A program made the translations under genes and the position numbers. Under the pieces are notes generated by a model. It worked only from the letters and a program-made list of their open reading frames with translations. It was not told the DNA's origin and did not search any database. DNA of 64,000 nt. It comes from Endomychus coccineus (Eukaryota; Arthropoda; Insecta; Coleoptera; Endomychidae). The first letter of the stretch is position 1, and each line of letters begins with the position of its first letter. Positions 48,381 to 58,165 of this stretch are shown here, one piece after another. The DNA is taken from assembly GCA_958510875.1 (NCBI GenBank), contig OY294067.1, positions 61,950,039-62,014,038 on the forward strand. Direction: 5' to 3'.

Positions 48381-50100
48381 ATGGCGTATAATTTCGCAGT
48401 GAGATTTGAATGTTTTGTTTGTGAGTACAATGGAACACCAAGGCAAATGGTACGTTTGGACGAAGAAAGCAGAGCCATTGCCGAAAGTCGAAGGAATGAA
48501 TTAGAATTGCCTCAAATACCTTTTATTGAACAGACAAGGATTTGCCGAAACTGTCATTTGAGTATTCTCTCAGAGATACAAGCTTATGAAGAAGATCCCG
48601 ATCCAACTGTACTTAAAGTTTTGTTGCGAACCTCTCATACGTCATGTTTTGTATGTAGTAGATTTGAAAATCTTGGTAGAATGTCACCTTCTGGTAGGTT
48701 GGATGTATTTCTGAAGACCGGAATGTTTGCACCTGACGGCGTCAGAATCTGTGGTTGTCATTTGAATGAGGAGGAACATCTTCTGCCACCTTTTATGAAT
48801 GGGCTTAGAGGAATAACAAGACCATACAATTTGAAAGGTAATGAACTCAAACATATGTTAGTATCGTTACGAGAAGCTGTGCTGAACTATAAATCAACAA
48901 ATAAATACAATAACGAGGATAATTTTACTGATGAAGAGTTCCAGGCGTTAACTCCAATAAAAAAAGTGCAGTTTACAGACCTCTTTGAATTTTGCAATCG
49001 CGTCAATATTCATCAGAAAAATAGAGCAATAGCGAAGAAAGATTTGTTATGTTTCTTGTGCAAATTACGACAAGGACTTTCCGATCAATTCTTGATGGGC
49101 ATGTTTTCCTATTCCAGTCGTCAAGCTGTGAGCTTGGCAATTCAAAAAGTGCTTGTATCATTATTACAACAATTCGTTCCACAAAATGTAGGGTATCAGC
49201 ATATAGAGAGGGGCCAATATATTACTAGACATGTTACGGAGTTTGCAAATACCCTTTACAATCCTGAACCAAATTATCGAAGAGCAATAGCTTATATTGA
49301 CGGGACGTACATAAAAATACCCAAAAGTCGGACATTTCAAGTATTACGTCAATCATACTGTGTACACAAGGGTTACCATCTTTTGAAACCTGCATTGATT
49401 GTTGCTCCCAATGGTTATATCCTAGATGTTCACGGTCCTTATTTCTCTGATTCAAGAAATAATGATGCGGCAATGTTGAGACATGAGTATGAACGAGATT
49501 TAATGGGTCTGAGGAACTGGTTCCAAGAAGGTGATATTTTCATGTTAGATAGGGGATACCGTGACGCACAGAATTTCTTGGGTGACTTAGGTGTAGTAGT
49601 TGAGAATAGAAGAAGAGGGTATGCTACGAAGACATGGTAGATGGTTTCCAATGGAGGAAAACCAATTACTAAATTTTCCAGTTCTCAGTTTGGAGTACCT
49701 ACGAGAACTAACATTCGGAATTTTCCAGATAAAAATAGCTCCATCTTATGTACAAGATAATAGACAGGATTTGGGAAACGTTTTATTTGAATTCGACGAC
49801 CGTATTGAAATTCCAGGTCTATTGAGGATGAGAATAAAATCTCGTCATCGAAATAGTATCAAATACCAACTGTGGATCAAGTACAATGTCAGTTTGGAAG
49901 GTGTGCCAATTCAGGGGTACTACTGTACGTGCAAATCAGGAAGTCGTACATTGGGTACATGTTCGCATGTAGCTAGCGTACTTTGGTACCTTGGATATGC
50001 CCGTCATGCTGCCAATGTTAAGTATCCTTCGACCGAAATACTTCATACCGTATCTGATGCTGCAGAGAGATATAATAATGAAGAACCTATGATTGTTTAG
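48381..50100 (+). pseudogene. DDE_Tnp_4-like transposase with C-terminal SWIM-type finger, internal deletion
   Basis: ATG 48381 (MAYNFAVRFECFVCEYN) is preferred over the upstream TTG. The N-terminus carries C-x2-C pairs (FECFVC, CRNCH, CFVCSRF, ICGCH). Then come LCFLCKLRQGLSDQFLMGMF (helix-turn-helix-like) and the catalytic core AIAYIDGTYIKIPKS (first D), VHGPYFSDSRNNDAAML and DIFMLDRGYRDAQNFL (second D). At about 49620 the frame shifts and the expected third acidic block (N-SR...VE) is missing, so roughly a few hundred bp were lost. The second frame (49600-50100) continues RELTFGIFQIKIAPSYVQ and SRHRNSIKYQLWI, then YYCTCKSGSRTLGTCSHVAS, a C-x-C...C-x-H SWIM-type zinc finger, ending GYARHAANV. 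Harbinger/ISL2EU/IS3EU-related families share this DDE wording; I cannot fix which. Without the third acidic residue it is catalytically dead. Confidence 0.75.
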
Positions 50101-50495
50101 ACTGTTTATGGAATATTCTCCTTGTTTCTTTGTTCATATTGATATGTTCTCAGATGGAACACCCTGTAAATCATTAAATGAATTATTAGGGTTCAGTCGA
50201 GAGTTTTTCATTTGGGTCAACGATACCAGGTTCAATGGTTAAGTTAAATGTTACATATAATATATTTATTGAGTTATAGCCCATTATTTCCTTCCTATTA
50301 TATTTATGCTGAATGTGCAAATGGAGGCTTTGTTGACCCGCTAAAAGGAGTTTCTCCGCCACACTCCTTGAGCATCAGTACAATTATCGGATGTATTTAC
50401 GTACTCATTCGACACAACCCTATCAAAATGATAGACCAATTTTTGTTATATTCTTGAGTTTCATCATCAACTTGAAGTATTATTTTGACCGTGAT

Positions 50496-50923
50496 AGCTG
50501 GAACACGCTGTAGTCACCTATAGTGACATCAATGAACAATACTTCTAATAGTATCTCATATTAATGACTGTTTAGATCTTGATTATTCGGAAAAGTGATT
50601 ATTATCCAGGATAACGTTTCGTGTTATTTAACAATGAAGAACAAATGAAAGTTTTCAATGGCTTCTAGCGCCAAAACCAGCCTATAGAAAAAGTTGTGCC
50701 CATTGAACTTTTTGTTCGGAATGACTTGGACTATAACATATCAAAAATTCAGCCAATTCGACAGGGGGCCACTTTCCCTACTAAAGTGTGCGGTATCCTT
50801 TGCGAAATTTCGCACTTTTAGAAACTTCAAATTAATTATGACATAATTATTTCAAAAGTAAAGTGAGACACACCTTTGAGATTCCAAAACCACCCTTGAC
50901 CAAGATAATTTTTGATATCCCGG
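50496..50923 (-). repeat. Right inverted end of the transposon
   Basis: Inverted, shortened copy of 46376-47528, with a roughly 740-bp interior replaced by about 40 bp around GCGAAATTTCGC. Confidence 0.75.
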
Positions 50924-50943
50924 TAGTTTATAGGTAATTAGAA

Positions 50944-51525
50944 GTGCACATCGCGTTGGACAATGGTTACCAAACATCTTTGATCGATGATTTAATTTCT
51001 AAGAAAAAAAGGAAATTGGAACGTAGCCAACTAACCAAATTAGAGCCAATACCTTCAAATACTTCAATAAAATTCAAAATTTCCACTTATCATTCAGTAA
51101 TTAATAAATTCCTTAGTTTGTGTTCTGAATTTGCAATACAACCAGTTTATAGATGTTAGAACAAGCTAAAACAACGTTTAGGCAACATCTTTGATGAAGT
51201 TTCCGGTCTCGAAAACTCCGGTATTTACAAAATCAATTATTGTGAGTCGTGTTCAAAATGCTATGTGGGTCAAACTAGAAGGAACATTTTCCCCATATAA
51301 TGAAAAATAAAAATTTAAAACACAGACAAATATCTAGGTAATTTAGAGGGGATAGAAATGTATAAAAGAAAAATCGATTTATCAAATTCCGATTTATCTC
51401 CGCCTGAGGGTAACCCACGTGTTTACATTATTATCCCCAAATAGTATTTAAACAGGCACATTTTTATTTATATTTTAGTTTACTCTGATGATGGCTACTT
51501 GCTTGCCGAAAGTTTCTCTGTAATT
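50944..51525 (+). pseudogene. Penelope-like element fragment (RT end, GIY-YIG, hammerhead-like 3' end)
   Basis: IALDNGYQTSLIDDLISKKK at 50950 is the RT C-terminal helix region. PVYRC follows, then after a stop SGLENSGIYKINYCESCSKC and YVGQTRRNIF, a clear GIY-YIG start (GIY and YVG) with the following arginine box. About 180 bp on, CTGATGATGGC...GCCGAAAG at 51485-51512 resembles the hammerhead core of the other Penelope copy (CTGATGATGG...CCGAAA). Coding is broken by stops. It begins 20 bp after the transposon right end. Confidence 0.78.
51485..51512 (+). ncRNA. Decayed hammerhead-like motif of Penelope copy 2
   Basis: CTGATGA (51485-51491), bulged T, GGC-loop-GCC stem II (51493-51507), GAAA (51508-51511) followed by G. 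No stem I or stem III partner is visible, so it is a relic. It shares the bulged-T stem II design with 8317-8368. Confidence 0.5.
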
Positions 51526-51916
51526 TGATAGTATTTTTAGTGGATAATGGTGATTATTTCTTATGTACAGTCAGTAACTTAAGGAATGCTTTCAGATTGG
51601 TGACACCTTCATTCATTTCTGTGTATTATTCATTTTGATATTTCGGCACTAAATTGTGTATTTACTTGTTTATTTGTGATATTTGTTGACTGGGTACGTA
51701 TATCTTTCAAAGCAACTAGAATAGTCAAGTTCTTGCGTTTGTATTCCTTCATACGCCGATATATATACTGAGCTTAAATCCTATTTGTTAACTGAACAAA
51801 CAGCTATAACAATCTTCGAACTATACTATTAAACGTGAGAGAATGTGAATCATCGTTTTTTTCTTCCAATAACCAATGAAATGTAATGTAATCTTAACGA
51901 TAAACCTTATTGTTAC
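51526..51916. other. No gene seen
   Basis: AT-rich spacer. Confidence 0.5.
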
Positions 51917-52033
51917 CTTGTCACTCTCAACTATGAATCTCAGGTTTATATTTCCACTTTCCTCCTCAGTATGTACTGTGACAGTGTTGAGGTAACGAGA
52001 AAAATCGATCTGGCGATTTGGTATATTTTTCAC
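51917..52033 (-). CDS. Candidate host exon Y, function unknown
   Basis: 117 nt, 39 codons, phase 0 in and out. Acceptor ACACATTTCAG/GTG and donor GACAAG/GTAACA are both strong. The peptide starts VKNIPNRQIDFSRYLNTVTV and ends INLRFIVESDK. I do not recognise the domain. It joins in frame with exon X at 52175-52284, and continues downstream (towards lower coordinates) into exons I could not locate. Confidence 0.55.
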
Positions 52034-52174
52034 CTGAAATGTGTTCATATCTCAACATCAAAATAAGGAGGTAGAGAGGAAAACTAATGGTGTTAAGTAT
52101 TGTCATATTTGGAGTAACCAGATTACTGAAATAAAAATTTAAATTTACACGAACTGCAAAGTTTAATTGCTTAC

Positions 52175-52284
52175 AATAATTGTGGCATTTTCAAAGGAAC
52201 ATATCCTGAAGAAGGCTGTAGAAGCATGTTCACAGTATTCTTGATAAAAATGAGGTGTGGATTTTACTACGTTCCAAAAACTCC
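52175..52284 (-). CDS. Candidate host exon X, function unknown
   Basis: 110 nt. Acceptor AAATTTAACAG/GG and donor ATTATT/GTAAGC. The open frame SFWNVVKSTPHFYQEYCEHA continues to FRICSFENATII and ends in phase 0, matching the start of exon Y, so the join reads ENATII then VKNIPN. It begins in phase 1 and needs an upstream exon. A weaker candidate at about 52582-52670 (ending IEKTTTL before GTGAGT) has the wrong phase to join directly. Confidence 0.5.
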
Positions 52285-52849
52285 CTGTTAAATTTCTCAC
52301 ATCTGCACAAGATGCATTCTAACTTTCGAATGCAAACTAGACTGATTAAAATATGAAAATTTGTAATATGACATTTTCGGGTATTTTTGAATTATTTAGC
52401 CACTTCCGGTTGCAATGGAAGAAGTTTAGTTACTGATTTGCAGAGTTTCTCTTAGGATCCTTTGACTTTCGGATTTGAAGTGCCGAAAGAGATAGTTATC
52501 TTCCAAGAAGGGGGAGGAGTAACTGTAGTATTCACTGAGAGATTTCTATACTTCCAATTTAATCTATGATTATTTGTACTCACAGAGTTGTTGTCTTTTC
52601 TATTGTTTTGTACTTGTGTTTTATATCACAATCTGGTTGAGCTGTCACATCGTTTTCTTGATCGTAAAACAACTCATTGATTGTAGTTTATACATTTTAC
52701 AATTGAATAGATTCATATTTACAGCTCATCCGAATTTATAATTTAATATTCAATAACATTTAGAACCTATGAGAAAATAAAATATCATCAACGAAAAACC
52801 ATTCCTATTATTTACTACAGTATTGCGTGACTATTACATAACTACCTCG
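52285..52849. other. Probable intron or spacer
   Basis: AT-rich, with one possible small exon on the minus strand near 52582-52670 ending at an AACTCT/GTGAGT donor. Confidence 0.35.
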
Positions 52850-54540
52850 AACTGAGTGTAGAAGAAGTACTTGGGAGTACTTATTGTGGTCCGTTGGTTT
52901 CTATTTAAGAATTTCACATTCCACAATTTCTTTGATTACATTGTGACCCGATTTTCCACTCGTGCTTTGTAGTTTCAGAAGTCCCATTCTTGTCTGCCCT
53001 ATGAACTTAATTAGTATTTCTAGGACTGCTGTTGGAGTTGTTTTCATAGCTCAGGGTTTGCCGAGGCAGACAAGTCTTTGTATCTCGTTCAACTCAGCCC
53101 CAGCTATTTTCTGAGTTATCTTTGTCCAACATACCAAAGAGCATGGGCAATTATGGCTTTCACCACAATGTTGTATGTCCAATATGACATTTCAGGACAA
53201 CCCGTATATCTTTCCGTGTGCGCATCTTGTTGCCAGGGCGATGTTCTTGACTTTTACCAGCTGTTAGTTTCAGGTAAGCTTAGAGACAAGAATTACACCG
53301 ACATATTTGACTTCCCTCGCCAGCTGAATTCTGGTCTAATCCTTGGAGGGTTAGAGTGCATATTCCGTCCAGTTTCCTTCTTCGGATAAAAGCTATAATC
53401 ATAAATTTGTGAAGATTAATTTTTGTGCCCTCTTGTTCTATCCATATGCCAATCAGATTAAGGATTATTTGCATCATTATCCTCATTTTTGTGGTAAATT
53501 TTCTTTGGACCGTGATGAATATGTCATCAGCGTACCCAATTATTTTTGAACCATTTCCTTCTAGTTCGATTATCAGGCCTTCCACCACCAGGTCCCAGAG
53601 CTATAGAGATGGTACTCCCCATGTGGACAGCTACTGGTAACCTTGCCGGAAGTTTTCCTTTCATTAGAGAGGAGTGAATAATTCTTCCTTTCAGCATACA
53701 GTCTAACTATCTGAAGCAAGTTTCATTGATGCCTTTTCTTCTCGATGCTCTTGAGATAGAGTCGACAGATGTATTGTTGAATGCTCCCTCAATGTCAAGG
53801 AATACATCAAGCAGAATCTCTTCGTTTTCCAGTGCGTTTTTCTTCTCCACGTGTAGGTTCAACGCAGTTTCTGTGCATTTTCCTGCCGTGCATGCATATA
53901 GGTCTCTATGTAGAGGTTGATTCAACAGCACTTTGTTCCTAATCTGCCTATCCAGCAGTTTTCCTTACGTCTTGAACATGAAAGACGTATTGTCATGTTT
54001 TCCCAGGTTTGGGGATGAAGACGACTGTGATTTATCCCCATGCCTGACATATTTTGTGTGCTAGAAGGTATATTCCTCCCTGTAGCATCATAACTGAATG
54101 AATGCCGTTTGGTCCAGGTATTTCTTTTTTTCCAAGTAAATCATTTTTTTAGAGGTATGCCATTTTTCCTTTAAGATTCTCATGGGATGCTCCAATTTGT
54201 GATTGTTGTTGTTGATTCTCAGAATTGAACTGTGTATAGTACTTTCAGGGTTTCTTTCCCATTCTGCGTGTATGCCCGTGACTCCTCCCTCAAGGTTTGA
54301 ATCATTCGTTGGAATATTTTGTGGCGTCTTCTTCCACACAGTATTTCTTCCAAGATGCTTCGTTGGCTTATCTTAGTGCCTTGTAGTAATCGGTAGGCGA
54401 GTTCTCATATTCCTCTCCACTCACCCGAGTTTTCAGATTTGTAAAAAAAAAATCTGAGCTGTCTTCTACTTTTAACAAGTTCATTACTTCACCAGGACAC
54501 TGTCCAGGAGGTCACCTTGGTGACAGTAAGTCAGGTTTGT
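52850..54540 (-). pseudogene. R1/LOA-like reverse transcriptase relic
   Basis: Read downward: TRVSGEEYENSPTDYYKALR and SWKKYC (linker), then KMIYLEKK, GRKMHRNCVEPT and LLDVFLDIEGAFNNTSVDSI (palm A box, D intact). VEGLIIELEGNGSKIIGYAD with its second D (YADD catalytic box intact) follows, then IWIEQEGTKINLHKFMIIAF and ALWYVGQR. KLQRLVCLGKP then AMKTTPTAVLEIL (post-palm block) ends near 52900. Box B is damaged and frameshifts are many. It complements in content the nuclease-only relic at 25275-27020, suggesting one family. Confidence 0.78.
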
Positions 54541-55265
54541 CATTTATGTTTGCTATGTTCACCGTCATCTCCTTTAACTCATTTCGTAGGTTCACCTTGT
54601 ACTCATCCCAGTTGGTTCTTTGGGTTTTACAGTTTCGGTTCTACATTCCGTTCATTGAGAGTGGATGTGGTGTGAAGAACGTTCCTCATCAGATATATTG
54701 GATATTGAAGGCAAGAGCTATAGAATAGTTCAAATTTTCATTTTGTAATACAGGATGTTCCAATATTCCATGTACATGAAACTACCACAGGTTTTTGGGT
54801 TCAACATAACTCGATTAAACTAGACTTACTCATATACCATGTTGTTTCGCTTAGATGCTAGAGGGCTTCGTAGTTGAATAAAGATGTTACTATTTCGCTA
54901 ATAATTTTCAAACGTATCATTTTGATGGAATTTGGTATATGGTAATAGTTTAGAGTCAGCACAATTTCAATATGACGTTGGTGATTGAGATAATTCGGGG
55001 GTGGAGAGCGTCTACGCTACTGTAATTTTGTCGAAAATTTAACAATTTCAAATTACTTAGAAGAGGTTATCCTATCTCTCTTTTATAGGACGTACCGCTT
55101 CGAGAAAATTTGAAACAATGTGTTCACAGGTTCATGGCAAGGATTCACTTCCTATAGGAGATGGATTCTTAAATAATGAGGCACGAACAACATATTCATA
55201 TCGTGCACATTCATTATTAACTGATTTCAAGAACCATATTCCTTCAGAATCATACAGAGAGTATT
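54541..55265. other. No gene seen
   Basis: AT-rich spacer. Confidence 0.5.
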
Positions 55266-55269
55266 TTCT

Positions 55270-55870
55270 TAAACTTTGACTACACGAGAGGGAAACATAT
55301 AATGTTCGAAGACTTCCCTAGGTAAAGAGTTCCACAACTTGGCTGTTCGATGAAAAAAATAAGTCTGGTAGGAAGAAGTAGTTTGAGCTCGTATAGTCCG
55401 CCTATCTGTAATCTTTCGTGGCGAATCAATAGACCAGATTTCTGATGAACATCGACCATGGAAATATCTATAGAAAATGGAGAGATCTCCCACCTTTCTA
55501 CGATGTTATAGAGAGGTCAATGAACTCGTAAGTGTGACATCATCAATCAAACGAACTCTTCTGGATAGAATCTGAGAGCTTCGTTTGGGAGCCGAACACC
55601 AAACATGTGAACAGTACTCGAGGACATGTCGAATCTGTGCTTTGTAGATTATGAGGAGCTGTTTGGATGTAAAGTACCTCTTGATACGTAATAGAAGACC
55701 AAGTCTTTGTGAAGCGGTCTTCGCCATGGACCTCACATGAGAAGGTGCTGTTGGTGGCTATCCCGAGCATTGTTCTGGAAGACTTCATAGAAATTTCTAC
55801 CTGACATCATCATATTAGAGATTGTGGGATCCACCTTCCTGGAGATGAGGTGAGCTTGAGCTTCCGTTGC
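55270..55870 (-). pseudogene. Jockey-like RT 3' fragment
   Basis: RLGLLLRIKRYFTSKQLLII, KAQIRHVLEYCSHVWCSAPK and, in another frame, GDLSIFYRYFHGRCSSEIWS with TAKLWNSLPREVFEHYMFPS make up the last third of a Jockey-like RT. The catalytic palm is absent. Confidence 0.78.
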
Positions 55871-55879
55871 AAATTATTC

Positions 55880-56747
55880 TCAGAATAGTAAAAGTTTTAT
55901 ACAACGTCGATGGTCTTTAGCGGCCAAAATAAACAACTTGATATATAGATAAGTCCAGTTGAAGCAACTTATGTTGATCGTAAAATCTTTTGGCAAATTA
56001 CAGCAATAAATTTTCTCTTATAAATAATATGTCGATCTTTTAGTCAATCAGTTCAGCCTACGTAGCGAATGCAATTTATTCTTTATGTTTTTATCACTTC
56101 AATTCTCAAAAATTTTTGTTTAATATGAGCTGTTTTCATTGTATTTATTTGAACAGTTCTTGTATATTCTTTAAGTCTCTTTACATGGTGGTGATATGTA
56201 GGTACTAATATTTCTTGAAGAATGTTCATCGATAAAAATCAATTTTCACAAAACGTTTCTTTTATATCTGTACGTAGTTTTCATCCATATACACATAAAA
56301 GTTTATTATGGATTGTAGACAGGTTTGTAGAATACAATGAATAAGAAATAAATGTTTTTCGTTTTGTGTGTAACTGTGTAAACTTTTGTTCAATTGTTTG
56401 AGCGACAATCTGATAGGAACATGTTCTCTGAATTTTCCAAAATTTTAATTTCAGCTTGAGTGTATATACACCCAGTGCAATATTTTATGCGAAGTAATTA
56501 TTGCAGAAACCGTTCTGGAACACAATTTTCATTGGCTGTTATGAAAAGCAAAACGTTTCTATTAGTCCAGATTTAGTATTATCCATGCTATATGATATTA
56601 AATTGTTCCCGAAATAACGATAAGCTTTCTATGACAACTCATCTCCTCTAAGGAGTGTGATTAATGGCTTCAGAGTTTATTGAAATCTTATACAAGCTTG
56701 GGATTTTCCAAAATTATTTCATGACAAATAATATCTAACCTAACAAC
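55880..56747. other. No gene seen
   Basis: AT-rich spacer, possibly intronic to the minus-strand exons on either side. Confidence 0.45.
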
Positions 56748-56751
56748 TTAC

Positions 56752-56930
56752 GTTCTATGTGCAACATCTTGGAATGATGCTCGGAACTTTTCCGATGTTT
56801 TAGAATCTTCAAATAAAACGTGAATGATGAAATCACCGACATGGTATCGACTATTCAACAGAGAATCAAAATTAAGAACTAGTCTTACTTGTTGGAAATC
56901 CATTATATCAAAAATGAACACCACACTCAT
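56752..56930 (-). CDS. Candidate host exon Z, function unknown
   Basis: Open frame from ATG 56930, MSVVFIFDIMDFQQVRLVLN, through SRYHVGDFIIHVLFEDSKTS to FRASFQDVAHR, ending at a GTAAGT donor. A second donor (CAACAA/GTAAGA) occurs inside it at about 56887. It has a balanced amino-acid composition and could be an upstream exon of the gene with X and Y. The phase at its donor (2) does not fit X (which needs 1), so at least one further exon would be required. Confidence 0.35.
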
Positions 56931-58165
56931 TTTGAAATTTATTATTATTATTAGTATTATTCAGTGGTGTTCATTTGTAAAATAAGAGAATCAATAATTC
57001 CTCTCTCGGTAACTGTTTATTTAACATGTTTAACAGTTTCAATTTGAAATATTTAAAGTGAAGTATTTCCAACGGATAAGAAGTATTTTTTCAAAACAGT
57101 ATAAATTCTGTCTTCGATCGCAACTGAAGTTCGATACTTTGAAAATCGGCATCATATTTCTTTTTCGCTGATTGAGGAGGTCATTACTCCATTGATCAAC
57201 CATTTGAATACTTATATACTAAGGTTTATTGAATAGAGTGTAATAAAACAAAAATTCATAACAAAAACATATACAATTGCATTTAAAAAAGTGGTAGAGT
57301 CTAGAAATCCAGTTTTATGACACAATGGACTTATGAGTAACACAACTTTTCGAAATGCAACTGAAATGTATCATATATTTATATGAATAGAGGTATCACA
57401 GATTTCCAAATCGAGATGAAAATAGTAAATTTAAACACTGGGTCAGTAACGAATTTAGAGCTTTGAATTGCATCAACAATAACTATTTAAAACAAATTTG
57501 TACACATTTCTTCAGATAAAATTAATTACAAATCAAAACCCCACTGCTGTTTTCATTGAACAATTAACAATTTCAAGTTAGTCGCAGTATAATAGTATTT
57601 TAAATTACATGGTATAAATACCAATCATTTCCAAATGTAAAAAATAGTATCCAAAATTAATACTTATGGATCAATAACGCGACAAGGCGTTGTTTATTCT
57701 TAAATACAAGTTTTAAGTTACGTCAATTATCTCAATACAAGTATACCAAAGTTGGGAAAATTGTTTGGTTTAAATGGTGTTTTAAGTAATAGTTACCTTT
57801 ATATAAAAATACTGTAGGCATATATATTCTAAGATAGTGCAGATTATCCAAATTTAAATCGTTTAACAATTTTGAACACATATCTAACACTTCAACAGCT
57901 TACACGATCTAATTTTTTATAGCTTTCTAAAATTAGTTTCATCACAAATAGATTAAGTCAATTTTATTAAAAAGGAACAAATATAAAGAAATAGTCGTGT
58001 AAATCTACTACTAAATTCTCGCTTCATCAAAATATATAAATATATACACACAATCTTAGTAATATAAATAATTATTAAAATTAAATTAAAAATTAGAATA
58101 AATTAAAATAATAAATATTCACAAGACAGTAAACATAGTTGCCTTCGAAATGTATAAGTACAAAT
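56931..58165. other. No gene seen
   Basis: AT-rich sequence, becoming a probable 3' UTR of the next minus-strand gene near 58000-58165. Confidence 0.45.

Larger units (their letters stand above)
46376..50923 (+). mobile_element. 4.5-kb DNA transposon with long imperfect inverted ends
   Basis: The left end (46376-47528) and the right end (50496-50923, inverted) share CCGGGATATCAAAAATTAT at the outside and AGTGTGTTCCAGCT at the inside. They also share long stretches such as GGCTGGTTTTGGCGC and CAGCCAATTCGACAGGGGG. The left end carries about 740 bp not present in the right. Between them lies the transposase at 48381-50100. Flanking bases are TATA on the left and TAGT on the right; no clear target duplication was found. 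Confidence 0.7.
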
